Below, piece after piece: positions 46,859 to 59,900 of a stretch of DNA of 64,000 nucleotides. Source of the stretch: Dasypus novemcinctus (taxonomy: Eukaryota; Chordata; Mammalia; Cingulata; Dasypodidae); NCBI RefSeq assembly GCF_030445035.2, contig NC_080701.1, forward strand, positions 12,738,739-12,802,738, written 5' to 3'. Made by a program: the position numbers and the translations under genes. The notes beneath the pieces were generated by a model that saw only the letters and a program-made list of their open reading frames with translations, was not told where the DNA came from and did not search any database. Position 1 is the first letter of the stretch, and the number at the start of each line of letters is the position of its first letter.

Positions 46859-46924
46859 ATGAACAACGGCGCCAAAGCCGAGAAGGAGAGCGCGGCGAGC
46901 GAGGCCAGCCTGCAGGAGGAAGAG
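46859..46924 (+). CDS. RBPMS: RBPMS first coding exon (codons 1-22)
   Basis: RBPMS is an RNA-binding protein with one RRM domain that acts as a dimer in splicing control and RNA-granule biology, notably in smooth muscle, heart and retinal ganglion cells. Only its N-terminal leader lies here. The frame reads MNNGAKAEKE, nine further residues, then EEE. From memory the human protein starts MNNGGKAEKEN and runs into EEEVRTLF, so start, spacing and the EEE end agree. The RRM should be encoded by downstream exons outside this window. The start codon has a strong Kozak context (gccaccATG). The exon ends on a complete codon (phase 0) at GAG|gtgcgg, a usable but non-ideal donor. The paralogue RBPMS2 has a different N-terminus (from memory starting MSNLKPDG), so it is unlikely. 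Relative to the human sequence as I recall it, about five of 22 residues differ. The frame stays open past the donor to 47311, so an unspliced RNA would encode about 150 residues; I regard that as non-functional. Confidence 0.9.
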
Positions 46925-47220
46925 GTGCGGGGGCGCGCGGGGCGCGGGCGGCGGGGGGCCCGGCCGGGCGCGGGGGGGTGGGTGCCCTGGCCCCGGGGCG
47001 CACCCCCAAAGCGCGGCCGCCGGGGGCTGTCTCTTTTGTGTGCCCGCGCGCCTGCGTGCCTAAAATTGCGTAAGGACTTTTCGGAGACTTTGGGAAGTGA
47101 GGGGCTCCGCTTTGTTTGCCCGGGATTTTACAGAACGGGCGTCGGCAGGGGACTCCGGGGTGCCCCCGAGGCTGGGGACCCGGAAGGTGCCGTGTGGGGT
47201 TTAAGGGACCCTCGGGGGGC

Positions 47221-50200
47221 CAGGTCTCCTGTCCCCAGCCCCCTCCCTTTCCACGTTAAAAGTTCCCGGCGAAGTCTCCTTCCAGCCCGAGCGTTCGGGA
47301 TTAATAGATAACTCATCCGCAGCCGCATTCCTCTCCGATGAATCAAAGACCCCGAAACTGGGCGATCGGCTTTTGTTACGTGTAGGGGCGATGCAGAGGT
47401 TGGGGGCAGAATCCGGGGAGCCCCGACTCTACCACCCACCCGAGGGCTTCCGACGCGATCTTAATCGCTCTCTGACTTTTGACCATAAACTCGATGCGGT
47501 GAGGGAGTGATAACCCCGAAAGCGTCGCGGCTGCGGAGCATTCCTGGGGTGGAAACCCCAAAGTTAAGTCAAGGCAGGGGGCGGCTGCTGAGAAAACTTT
47601 TCAGACTGCCGTAGGTCTTTGCTGGTTTCCTATAAGATGCCTCCGTCCCTGCAAGTACAGTATCCGGCCCAAGATCCCGCAGAACTGGGCTCTTAGACAC
47701 TGTGTGTGCAGGACGTGCCTTTCTCTGTAGGACCCATAAAGCCTTCTCGCAGGTATCGCGTTCTCACCCAGTAAAGCGAGCGCAGAATGGTAAAGCGGCT
47801 AGCAATCAGATGGCGGAGATCCTGTGTTGTGTACGAGGTAAAATTCTGATACTGAAACCAAACGTTTACGGAGTAATTCATTGATAAATATAAGCACGTT
47901 GTCCCCTTGTGAAATGGGAACTATTCAAACGGAGAAGTTCCACGAGAGAACCTAGACCATGCCAAACTATGCAAAATAAATAAAAGAGATAAAACGATGA
48001 GAGTGCTACCCAGGTAAATTGAATGGAGCAAGAGGAAAATTTCCTTCTCAGCTGAGAAAATGGTCTGTTGCACTGTAAACTCTTACTTTGGAAGGTGGTT
48101 ACCTGTTGTTTAATAGAGTACTGGCATTTATTTTCTTTTCCAAAGAGGTGGAGACATGAAATGCAAATTCCACTTTTTGGCTGCTTTGCTATCTATTTTC
48201 CTTAACGCTTAAAAATTTAAACATGATGGCAGGTTTGCCCTTTTAGGCGGTAGTTATCTAATTCAAGGTAACGATCGCTTCAGGAACCTTTCTGTATCAG
48301 TTAGATTGGCAAACTGTTTGCTTCTAAGGACAAGAATATATTGTATGAAATCCTCTTTATCCATTCACCCAATTGAGAAAACTCACAACTGGGAAAAAGT
48401 TAATCAGGTAAACCCAAGTTTTTTTTCCTTCTTCTGGTATGTAGCACGAGCTGTTTGAGTGTCCTGGAGCCATGGAAAAGCGGCTGGTCCCACTCTGGCT
48501 GTGCCCTGACTGGAGGTGTCGCCTGTTCTGTTGTATGTGACCGCGGGGTCCACTGCCTCCCACCTGTCCTGGGAACGGAGTGTTCCTTTCCAGGTGGGAA
48601 TGACATGTGGCCCTAAAAACATAAAAGTATCTTTTTTTTTTTTTAAAGAAAAATACTTATTTTTAAAATCAGAGGACAGCTAGGGAGATTACAGAATCCA
48701 CGTTGTACAAAAGGTGGGATGTGCAAAACAGATACCTCCTGAAGAAAGGGTCTGTAAGGTTAGAAATTCAGGAAAAGAAGTTGGCCTGAAAGACCCCAGG
48801 TAATTTGGCCACATTTCCCAGTTTCTTGTTCACGTCTCGTTTCTGGAAAACTCCTAGCTCCTTTTTTCTAACCCTGAAAGCCCCAAGTAAAATCAGTATG
48901 GTATTTGGTGAGTCTATCAGTGTGCTCGACATTATACTAACCCACCACCTTGGACCCTTTCCCTGCCACCCTGCGGGCATGCCCGCCAGCAGTTCCTTCT
49001 CAGACACTCTTTCAGCCTTGGCAGAGGATTCCAGTAAACAGAACACACACGTGTAAAATGCATGTACCCATAACACCGAGAGGAAAGATGTGCGATGGCC
49101 CTTGGACTGTTAAGAAAAGTTAATTAAGCTAAAAAAAAAAATAGTTTATTTCATAGATCATCAGGGTGGTTTAGATGTTCTACCACATTCTAGAACCCAA
49201 GGTTTGGTTTGGTTTGGCTTTTCTGTTTTGTAAATAAAGGAGCTCCTTTCATCGCCCAGTATGTTTCAGCCCTGTTTGAGAGCTTCCAGTGCTAACCCGA
49301 AGCAATGATGCTGAAACGCTTATTTGGTGCCTGCTGTATGGAGTGGACAGCCTAGGATTTAGGACGATTTCTGCAGCTTTTCAGGGCTGGGAATTTTGGA
49401 GGACTTGGGCAGTTCACCTACTTCCACTTCGGATAGCACTTAAAACCTTGAGGAAAAATAATTTTAAGATTTGGCTAGCCAGCTGCATAAGAGAGATAAT
49501 AAATCTGGCTTTATGGTTTCTAGTGTGTTATACATGTGTTTCTATAAAGATTGTCCCTATAAAGAAAAACTAGTTGTTGAGATTTTTATTGGAATTGGTG
49601 ATTTATTTATAAGGCTTGTGTGTATGGATAGGGCCTCTTAATTTTTTATATAATTTTACAATTAATAAAATCCTAGAATTTGCCTTTTATTTTGGACCAT
49701 ATAGTGTTCTCTTTAAAACACCTTTGGCAGTTATTAAATCAATAAAAATGTAGGTAGGTTCATAATTAGTTGTCTTACCTAACCGGTTATCCTAAATCTT
49801 AATATATTCAAATATACTGAGACTTTATATTCTAGTAGAAAGAAAAAATTGATTTGTTTGCCACTGAAGTTTTCAAACAAATTTCTTTTTTTGGAAATCT
49901 GTTAAATTGGTAATTTGGTTTTAATTTGACTTTTATCCACGGCATTGGGTGCTTTTCAGCTGATTACAGATCGTTTCTAAAAGGCATTTTATTATGTTGA
50001 GGCATTGGTGTTAGAGTAATTTCTCCTTAAGTCATTTTGACTATACTGACTTGTGCTTAAAATAAGACTGAAAAAGCAAAAAACTTGGCACTGTCAGAAT
50101 ATTGATGGAAAAGATGTTTGGCAGATGTTGGGGAGAAATCACGTAGTCAGTTCTTCAGAGGTTAACACAAACCTTTACTTTGCATTCCTCCTTTTAGAGT

Positions 50201-50800
50201 GCTTAGCAATTTTGCCAAAATACTGGGGCATAAAGAAAATAGTTGGTTGTAATTGGCACAGATAAAGGGTACCCTGTCAGTTTGATAACAGCAACCTCAG
50301 GGTTTTCACTGAGTATTAAGATTAATCTACATTGTGACTTCGGGAAAGTACATAGTGGTTTAGTACGATTTAACCAAGTTTGGAGTCTCTATTATTCAAA
50401 TCAAATCTAATACAATAAACTTATATTTCAACCATAGAATAGAATTTGGTGACAGTGTTTTGGATGAAAATATGGTGACCTCATAGGAAAATGAATGTGG
50501 CAAGACTGTTGCCAGTACAACATGCACATTGAGTTATGTTTCCAATGGTGGTTTTAGAATTTTCCTAATATACTCTTATGTGCACATGCAGTCACCTTTT
50601 GGTCCAGTGGCATTTGTTTTTTTAGATGGCTAATTGGATGTGGTAAAGGATCTTTTTGGAGATGCTTTCGGATAATTTTTGTAGGTTCATATTAATTTTT
50701 CCTTTGAGGATGGAAGTGCTCTGTACTGATGATGGGGCGGTGAAATAGTAACTCTTGTATACTGCAATGGTGATATGAATTAGTAGAGCTTTCCTGAAGA
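47221..50800 (+). other. RBPMS intron 1, single-copy-looking part
   Basis: No confident repeat or exon apart from poly-T/A runs near 48632 and 49131. Candidate enhancers cannot be judged without a cross-species alignment. Confidence 0.5.
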
Positions 50801-50814
50801 ATTTTAGCATTATA

Positions 50815-51130
50815 CTTTTAAAATGTTTATGCCCTTTGATTCGGTAGTTTTGGGGAGTTTACTGTAAGAAAATAATAAGCATGCACAAAGATCTATTTAC
50901 AGGAATATTATTAAGGAGTAGTTTATACTAGTGAAAGATCATACTCTATGTCCAACACAGGAAAATCGTTAAATAAATTGTGAGAGAGAATATGGTACAG
51001 CCATTAGAAGTCATATATTTGAAGCCATATTTTAACTGATGGGATAATTCTCATGCTATAACATTAAATGCAAAGAGCACATTAAGAAGTTTTATACTGT
51101 CTGATGCCAGTTCTTTAAAATAACTATGCA
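50815..51130 (+). repeat. Old L1 3' fragment in RBPMS intron
   Basis: Sense L1M pattern: gccctttgattcggtagttt, ttacaggaatattattaagg, aatatggtacagccattaga, taacattaaatgcaaagagc. Confidence 0.75.
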
Positions 51131-53279
51131 TAAAACCCATTATCAAACTATCTGATTGGTGGATTGCAGATAATTTACTATCTGATACTTTTCAGTGCCG
51201 TCTGATTTTTCTAAAGTGAGCGTGTGAACAAAAAGAAGTTAATGTCTCTTTGCTTTGGAAATGTCACTCAATTTCCCTGCGGTATCTGTAGGTGCCACAA
51301 AACCATTGGGTTCCTCCATTCACTTAGTCTTTTGCAGCAATCCGGCCTTTTCTTCACCATGTGCGGCTCATTCATTCTTTTATCCTGGGTCGCTTTAGTA
51401 GCTTCAGCTGCTCTCCCTGTTGTAATGTCCTTTCTCAACCCTTCCTTACTCCATACTGCTGGGTTCTCTCAGGCCCCAGATCCTTTTGTACGTCCGTCCT
51501 GGGCAAATGATTTGTGTCAAGAGACAGGTGCTGATAGCTTTCCACCACTTCCTTCTGTTTTCTTCATCTAGCCTGAGCTGCTTTCAAGGCAGGATGCAAG
51601 TGTCAAGCCTATGTGTGGCCGCCTCCCCTCACCTGTACGCCCTATCCCAAGGCGTGACACCCTGTCCCCCCAAATTCCAGGAGACGTTACATTCTGTGTC
51701 TTCATTTATTTAACTCTTGGATCACTACCTTCTTTCATGTATTTAAAAAAAAAAATCTGCGTCATCTCATACCAGTATTCCCATTACTCAACACCTAACT
51801 GAATAAAATCCCTCACCACCGGGTATGTTCCAACACAGATAATTCTGGACACATATATAAATTTAGAAACATAAAATAGCCAGGGTTTGCGGCCACTCAT
51901 TTAATATCGAGGGCCCCTTGGAGATTGAGGGAAGTGCCGGGTGAACCAGCCGGGGACAGTACCTGTCCCCTGTCACTGGTATTTTGTTTGATGCAGAGAT
52001 GAGCACCCTCAGGCAGCCACTGTCCACGGGGGGCTGCTCCTCTGCTCCTCCGAAGGGCAGTGGGGTTTCCACCGCCGGTTTGGTTTTTGCGGTGGAGCTG
52101 ATTTGACCTCTCTGGCCCCGGCTTCCAGAAGCCCTGGTTAGGTGGACGAGCCGGGAGCCCCCGCATTCCCCAGCAGGCCTGCTGATGTGACAGCCGTTCT
52201 GGAATGTCTGTGTTCAGTTTCACTTGGCACCTTAGTGTCTGCCGGGGGGGTGAGGGTAAGGGAATGCAAATGCTCCTCCCAGAACCATGCTTGCTTTGGT
52301 CTGAGAAAAAAACTTAGGAAGGAATGAGGAGAATGAATCTTCAGAGCGGTGACCAAAGTGGCTCAGGGGGCTGGGGGCCACCTGGGACCAGGTATATTGA
52401 ACACCGATAGGACCGCCTGCCCCTGAGCGGGTGATCTCATGGGACATGTAACTCCTTGTCCTCACCTATTTTGGGGGTGTGGGGGGGGTGTCGATGGTAG
52501 GGGAAGCACTGCTTGATACAACCTGGAACCCGAAGCTGAGCAAATACTCGGAATCAGGGTCCAGTTGCTCAGTTTGCTCATTTTGCCCATGGCAGAAAAA
52601 GGCAAACACGAAACATTCGAGCCTGCAGATTTTTCAGAAATGCTCTTCTGCATCCCCTCAAGAACTCATCACCACCGATTTGTGCGGAGTGTTTACCGCG
52701 ACCAGGCCCTGTCCTTGTATTTATCTCATTTCACCCCCTTCACTAGCCTGTGGAGGTCTGTTAGGATGAGACACTGAGTTAAGGAGCCAGGACTTTGATG
52801 TGCAGGTGGTGGCTCTTTGTGGTCCCTTTCGTGGCGAGGACCCGTGGAATCTAACAAGGCTGTTAGAGCAGGGTGTTCAAGCTGAGGTAGTCGTTGAAGT
52901 TGGGATCGCAGCCAGCTCTGCAAGGTGGAGAGGGTGGTGAAGCCGTGCCAGAGGAGCACAAAGGAAGAGGTGACGTTGGAACAGATCTTCCCGGTGAGGA
53001 GAGGACTGAGAAAGTGAGAAGGTGGCCTGGGAAGGGATGAACCCTATTTGAACATACAGGGGCTTCAGAGGACCTTCTGGGAAAAGCGAGCAAGGCATCA
53101 CGGGAGAGAGAGAAACGGGGTGGGGGGCATGATGGAGGGGCTTGCGTTCCACGCTGGGGACCCTTGACCATGCTGGGGGGATTGTGTAGCAGAGGTGGGG
53201 TTCCAGGAGGCCCCAGTGGAGGAGGGAAAAGGGTTGATGAGGAAGATCAGCGAGGCCACTGGTGGAGACTCTTCTGGTC
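51131..53279 (+). other. RBPMS intron 1, no recognised gene
   Basis: GC-moderate DNA. Several overlapping short open frames on both strands (51.9-53.2 kb) show no splice or repeat support. Confidence 0.45.
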
Positions 53280-53815
53280 TCAGAGGCGGTGGCTGATCAT
53301 CCCTGTGGGATCTAAGCCCCCTCTCGATACAGAGGTGGAGTGGACATCACCATCCCAGGGTCCACAGGCTGGAGGAATAGAGTATGGATTAGAGTGGACT
53401 TACTCATATTCTACTATGAAACTATTGGGATTAGTAATGGAAGAAATTGTAGCACTGATGAGGAGAAAGTGGCCACAGTAGGTGCTGAGGGCAGGGAGAG
53501 GGAAGAAGAGATGTGATGTGGGGGCATTTTCAGGACTTGGAGTTGTCCTGGGTGGTGCTGCAGGGACAGATGCTGGACATTGTATGTCCTGCCATGGCCC
53601 ACTGGCTGGACTGGGGGAAGGTGTAAACTACAATGTAAACCATTATCCATGTGGGGCAGCAGGCCTCCAAAATGTATTCACCAAATGCAGTGGATGTCCC
53701 ACGATGATGAAGGAGGTTGTTGATGTGGGAGGAGTGGGGTGAGGGAGGTGCGAGGTATACGGGGACCTCATAGTTTTTGAATGTAACATTAAAAAAATAT
53801 ATAGAAAAAAAAAAA
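53280..53815 (+). mobile_element. Xenarthran L1 3' end (copy 2), sense, with poly-A
   Basis: Sense copy of the sequence at 24735-25370: gtgggatctaagccccctct, gaggtggagtggacatcacc, gaagaagagatgtgatgtgg, ending ggggacctcatagtttttga and a poly-A. Confidence 0.85.
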
Positions 53816-56099
53816 AGGCAGTGGCTGGCAGAGAGGGTGGCTCGGTGCTTGGGCCTCAATGGGGAAGCCTGGAGCCACCCAGAAGCCTCCGGGGTTTCTC
53901 CTTTGTGCCACTAAATGGCAGTGGCATTCGTAGAAATTGAAGAGAACCATGGGGCTCTACTTAACCAGGAAACCTGTGAGGGAAGCAAGGGAAGGGAGTA
54001 AAAATTTACTTAAGATTTGAAGCTGTGTTAAAAAAAAAAAATGGACAGGGGGAGGGGAAGAATCAGAAAAATTCAGGAAAAATGGAAACTACTTTTTTAA
54101 AAAACCACTTATTTAGGAACATAATAATGTATGGCATATACTCTATCTGGTTATAACATAATAGTGTTTAATATACTTATCCATTGGAAAGCCTGGGTGT
54201 GGGTGCTAAGAAAAATCTTAGAAATGGATAGTATTTCTCCTCATTTACTTTTTCGCTTTCATCAAAAGTCTCAGGAAATTGTTTTGATTTGTTTTGTTTC
54301 TAAAATTTATGATGGGTTCCCAGGTTTGCACATCTTCACCTTTTCTTTTCCCAACCCTGCCCCTCGCAGGGTAAAATCCTTAGGTGGGTTTGGGAAGTAA
54401 AGTTGGGGGGCCTGGAGAGATGGGTCATACCTGTCACTGTTGCTATAAGAAAAAATTTCACCAAATTGCTTTGTTCTTTTGTGACTTTACTGGGAGAAGG
54501 GAAAAAGGGCAGACTGAGCCTATGGCCAGCAGCCCAAAGTCATCTCTTGAGTGGGTCATATTTTTAAATTATTCAATTCCTTCTTTCCCAAAGGTTTGCT
54601 GCCTTTTCGGTTCAGAGCTAAGTGTCAGGCTGTGACAAAAGGAAAGCCGTCTGGAAATTTAAAAAAAAAAAAAAAACAGCTTGCCTTGGTGTTTCTCATA
54701 GGTTTTCACTATTCTGATGCTCATTATGTAGAATGCGAAAGATAAAAAGGAAATGGCGGTAGTAAATGCCAAGCACACCGGGAAGATACATCCAAATTCC
54801 AGGCTGTAATACAGTATTGTTACACAAATCTCAAATGCAAAGGGAGTGCCCAGGCGGCCCTGCTCAGTTAGCCCTGCTCAGTTAGCCCCTAGTATTTTGT
54901 AAAGGTATGGTAAATCTGAGGGCCTCAAAATTAAGGTGCATCTCCCCAACCCATGGAAATAAGCTAGAGGCCAACTTTTACTTTTAATTCATCGTTTTTT
55001 TCTCAGGACTTGGAGTTTAGTGTCATCTTCGATTACCCGAATTTTTATGTCATCAGCTAGATATGCTGGCCGATCGCCAACATCCTAAGAGAAATCCTAG
55101 AGATTAAAGAATAATTCTTTCTTGAATCCCCGGGATGCTGTTTTGTGAAAATTCCTCTGATGCCCCCTTGTAAGATGGGTAGTTAAGTCCTTGGGGGAGA
55201 AGGTGCGGCTTAGAAAGTGCTATCTTATTATAGAAGCACCAGAATTTCCTTTGTGCTCCGAGGGGAAGTGCTACGCGAGTGTCATTACTTTACCCAGCAT
55301 GTATGATTTACAGGACTTACAATGTGTGAGTTCCCAAAGACGCATCTGGTTTTAAATACAGAGCCCCTCCAAGCCTGCAGGATGTGTTGGGGGTGGGGGA
55401 TGTCCCTCCATCCTGTGCCTGCTCCCCCAGGGACGCTGGGTGACTGAAACCAGTGGTTAGTGCTGCTTATCGGAGGAGAAGGAACGAGAACGGTGGGGTG
55501 CTGGAATCCGGTCAGCTGCTCCCCGACCAGATCATCCAGGGCTCTGATTCTGACACTCTTCATCTCACTGAGCCTTGCCAGGATGCCCAAGTGTTTTTCC
55601 CGGAAACCAGCAAAAGAATTGCTAGAGCAAATGCTGAGGCCCTTTTACTATTTTTTTCCTTTTTTTCTTTGGAACGTTAACAAAACGATCCTGCTTTCCT
55701 TACAAGACCGTTTTTGTCACAGAAACGTCCCTTTCAATTTTAATCTATGTGAGAAAATTGGAGGAGCCGCAGATTCAAGTGCAAATCCAAATGCATAAAA
55801 GCGTTTGCCGATTTTACATGCTGATTTCATTCATTTGTGAATTTATTAGCAGTGATCTACCCTGCGCCTCTCTAAACATTGCACTTTGATAGACCAAATG
55901 AAATGTTATCACCCCAGTTTTAGGAAAGAGACACCTGAGGCTCTGAGAGATGAAGGAATTTGTCAGAGGTTGGGGGCTTAAAATTCTCCAGTCACCCAAG
56001 GGTCCTGTGAGCCGCGCCCTGCCGTCCCCCTGCTCTCAGCTGCCCCTGATCACAGCCTCTGGCGCTGCAGCTGCCCGGCCCTGATATAGGGAACCGAAA
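53816..56099 (+). other. RBPMS intron 1 with one MIR relic
   Basis: 55895-55985 resembles an antisense MIR (ccagttttaggaaagagaca, cctgaggctctgagagatga). A 14-bp perfect tandem duplication, gccctgctcagtta, lies at 54857-54884. No exon is seen. Confidence 0.5.
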
Positions 56100-56430
56100 C
56101 TTGCCCAACTTGTTCCTGCCTGGAGGCCTTCGTGCCTGCTATTCCCTCTTCCTGGAAAACCTTACACCCAGATGTGTACAGGGCCGGCTCCGTCTTGCCA
56201 TTCATTCAGATCTCAGTCTAAACGTCCCACCCCCCGAAAGGCCTTGGACCTCGGCGGCTAAAGCAGTCCCACCAGCCCAGCCACTGTCGCCTGCCTCTTA
56301 TTTTCCTGGTGGCACTCCTCACTCACGGACATTTCCTTGTGTGCGTCTTATTTATGGTCTTGTGCCTCTGGAATGTGACTCCGCGGTAGCAGTTGGGTGC
56401 TGTAACCTCCAGTGCCTAGAACAATGCCCA
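56100..56430 (-). repeat. L2 LINE fragment
   Basis: Antisense L2 3' region: cattcattcagatctcagtc, taaacgtcccaccccccgaa, aggccttggacct, then ccagtgcctagaacaatgcc. It underlies a 149-residue open frame, which I reject. Confidence 0.65.
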
Positions 56431-56553
56431 GCAGTGCTCAGTAACCGTGTCACCTGTTCAGCGCTGGGAATGCCAACCAGCCCGTTCCCCTCGGAAGCCT
56501 GTGCGGGACACCGTGTCGTCACAGCCCCGTCTGAGCAGCTTCAGATTTAATTT

Positions 56554-56972
56554 TTCTTTTTAATGTTAACATTCAAAAAATAGAAGAGAAAAAAAAAAAA
56601 ACTAAAAAAATAGAAGAGGTCCCCATTACCCCCACCCCCCTCACCCCACTCCTCCCACATCAACAATCTCTTTCATCATCATGGGACATTCATTGCATCT
56701 GGTGACATACAATGTCCAGCATCTGTCCCTGCAGCACCACCCAGGACAACTCCAAGTCCTGAAAATGCCCCCACATCACATCTCTTCTTCCCTCTCCCTA
56801 CCCTCAGCAGCCACCGTGGCCACTTTCTCATCAATGCTACAATTTCTTCGGTTACGAATCACAATAGTTCCATAGTAGAATATCAGTAAGTCCACTCTAG
56901 TCCATACTCTATTCCTCCATCCTGTGGACCTGGGATGGTGATGTCCACTCCCCACCTCTACCTCAAGAGGGC
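56554..56972 (-). mobile_element. Xenarthran L1 3' end (copy 3) with internal deletion
   Basis: Antisense copy. Compared with the other two it lacks about 100 bp between ggacattcattgcat and acaatgtccagcatctgtcc. Near-perfect TSD cagatttaattt / cagattaaattt at 56542-56553 and 56973-56984. Confidence 0.85.
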
Positions 56973-56984
56973 CAGATTAAATTT

Positions 56985-59900
56985 CAGTTGTTGCCATCTT
57001 CAGGATGATGGTTTCTGGAGCTCCACCCCTCCCCTGACCCCAACGGCAATTCTTCCCACCCTTTAAGTCGGAAATGGTGTGTGGATGATAAGTGGGACTG
57101 CTGCGCCTGGGGGAACCCTCCCGCCTGTCCCGGGGGAATGGAAACCTAGCACTGCAATTCCAGGGAATCCGGACTAAAATGGCTTTAGCCTGTAGGATGA
57201 GCCTAAGGAAAAGTAGGGCCAGGCTACTTCATAGTGTAGGAATCGAAGTCCTGTTTTGCAGCTGCAACAGTGGTCTTTGGAGGCAGGGGAGCACCCCAGT
57301 CCTTTGGGTTTGGGCTCGCCTCCAGCTCCCCCTGCTCTGCCCTTTGCCAACGCACTGAGAAGGTATGCAGTCCTGGGTCATGCCGGTTTTCGGCAGTTGA
57401 ATCCAGCCTTTATTCACCTGAGCAGGTAGCCCCGGGAAGCTTCTGCCCTGTGCTCCCTGAACCCTTTCCGAGGCACTCCCCGGCCGCCAGTTGTGCCCAC
57501 TGGGTCATCCTGGCAGATGCAGGGGCTGGCTGTGTTCTCTGGGAAGCAGCGCAGGGTGACGTTTCAGGCTGAAAGAAGCCTAAATTGACCATACTTTGGG
57601 CATCAGCCTAGCAAGGTGTCTGTTAAGTGAGCCGACTAATGTCCTAAAAGAAACACAGGCCATCTTGGTGTCCTAGTTTATAGTGTGTATGTCATAATAC
57701 TTGACCTTGAGCACACCCTTTTAAAAAACTTTTCCCGTTATCCATTATCTGATAGTCTTACAACCTATTGTTTTTTAATCCAATTTTTGACCAACTCATC
57801 AATACTCTCCCTGGGTCTTATTATTATCTCTGCGACTTGAGACAAGTAACTTAAACTCTTTGTCTTGGACAAGTCCTTTAAGCCTGTGTCCCTAACTAAA
57901 GATGGTGCATTGTCAGCACCCTAACATTTTTTCACTTCCATTCCACTCTCCATTTCCCCTTGTTATGTAGCCTGCGGGCTTGTCAGCCAATGTACATCAG
58001 GATTGAAGAAATAGGCTCTTTGGGGGAAAGGTTTTACACCTTTTCACTGAAAATACCAGACCTTACCTGTTTGTTAAGTTGGTATTTTAACATAAAAAAT
58101 TAGTGATGTCCTTGATTTTGGAATCTCTCTCCTGTCTCTGAAAATAAATAAGTCCTGGTTTTCATACCTGAGTTCTGTTGTTGTTGCTTTTTTTAAAAAA
58201 AAAACTAAGCACTCCATTCCTCTCCTTGAGAAGTGGGTGGGAGTTTCTGGGTGTGAGCTAACGGCAGGAAATGGCCTGCTCCAAACAAAAGGGCTCCTGG
58301 AGGCTCATCCTGAGTCTTTGTGTTTTGAGGAGGGGTTGGTTATGCAGAAAACCGGAGCTGGAAGTGAATCTCGGCTCTGGCCGGTTTCTGATGGGGGAGG
58401 GAGAAAGAAGCCGGTTCCTTGGGTGCCTGCCCTCGCAGGTTGTCGGCCGTGGGCCGGCGGTGTCTGCTGTGTGAGCCCAGGATTGAGGAGGAGGGCTGGG
58501 GGGTGCCTGCGTGTGGCTTCGTCCCCGCAGTGGGACAGGCTGGGCGGGATTTTACTCCCAGTGCGGTATTCAGGTAAAACCTGGGCTTTCAACTTTTGCG
58601 TGAAAAAGCCCATTGCCAAAAATAGGTGGAAATAAACCCAGAATGGGAAAAGTCGTAGAAAGGGGTTCTGTATCATCTCTCTCCAGAAGTAAAAGCTCTG
58701 GCGCTATGATTTGCTAGTAAATTCCCTGTAAATTGGTCTTCAAAGTGACTCTCCCTCCTGTCAGTACTGAACAGCAGGATCCCAAGTTTATATTGCTGGA
58801 AAAGTCGTGTCCTATCAAAATTATTTTGCCTTTACATGTTCTTGCCGATTTCCAGGAACAAACTTCTGCTCTTTGAGGTACACCATTTTTTTTTTTTTCA
58901 GGAATATAAATCTTCTCACCAATAATTAGAAACACACATTTTGTTGAAAATGGTTTTGTGGTTGACTTAACTTTTAGAACACTTGAAAATGACAAGCATC
59001 TTTTCAAAGGAAAACATGGTTAAACCACTGTTTTTAGGCTTTCTGTTGTAACTCTATTTTTCAAAAGCAGTCTGATGTGTTTGTTTGGGTACTAGGTGTT
59101 GGGGGTGGGCAGCAGGGGTTTACTTCCCCCAAAGCACCAGATATTTACCAGAATTCGCAGAGATAAGATTAGAGCTACCACCGCTCCTCTTCCATCATGA
59201 AAGGGCTTTGTTTGAATAGTAAATAGGCTGGCAGACTGCATCTTAAATGTGAAAAGAGAGGTAAGTTATTGTTGGAAAGACTTGTGATCATTGGAAATTC
59301 CTAACTTTACAGGGAAGAATTAATCCCAATCTCTGGAATGTGAGTAGGTTTTCATTTTCTTAATCAATTTTTCAAAACGTTTAATTTGAGAAACATTGGT
59401 ATAGTACGTTATTAATTTACAATTATGGAAATATGTACTGACTTCACATTTCTTTGGGAGATCTTAGATAGAGTTTACATTTGGCATTTTTCATTTTGAA
59501 AGTATGTTATTTTCAAACACCAGTGATGATCTGCCCTCTAAATTTAACCTCGGTACAACTAGCCAGTATCTAGAGGGACGCGAATAGCCCTGAAAACGTT
59601 CTGTATCAGCCTTCCAAGGTGGTGAAGAAGTCCAGACATTCACCCCGGGGACACTTGAGGTAGGCTGGTTGGTGGTTTGGAGGGGTTGATTGGGTGCAGC
59701 AGCTGCTTTTTCTGTAACTCTTCACACTGGCGTAACTGGTGGGAAAGGTTGACACAGACTGAAGTGGTCCCAGAGTGGGAAGTCAACCCATCCTCTCCAC
59801 AGTCCCTGGTGGTCCGAGGGAAGCATCTTGCCCTTTGTGGGACCAGCATCTGATGCCATCTGGTCATAGTGCACCTTGCCTTCTGACTCTGTAGCTTCAA

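Larger units (their letters stand above)
45400..47220. promoter_or_regulatory. RBPMS: CpG island and probable RBPMS promoter/5' UTR
   Basis: The stretch is extremely GC-rich with dense CpG, in contrast with AT-rich DNA on both sides, and it surrounds the RBPMS start codon. Many GC-box-like gggcgg and ccgccc motifs are present. I see no convincing TATA box at a fixed distance, as usual for CpG-island promoters with dispersed start sites. The transcription start cannot be placed from sequence alone; about 46.2-46.86 kb is the likely 5' UTR and core promoter. The upstream third is occupied by a minisatellite. The borders given are visual estimates. Confidence 0.85.

Noticed and set aside
45263..46875. 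Antisense open frames of 242-275 residues through the CpG island
   Set aside because: Pro/Arg/Ala-rich low-complexity translations of the minisatellite (39 and 51 bp are multiples of three) and of GC-rich DNA with few stop codons; overlapping frames are open on both strands.
46101..47073. Plus-strand open frames of 253 and 124 residues overlapping RBPMS exon 1 in other frames
   Set aside because: Same GC-rich artefact; only the 46859 frame matches a known protein and meets a splice donor correctly.
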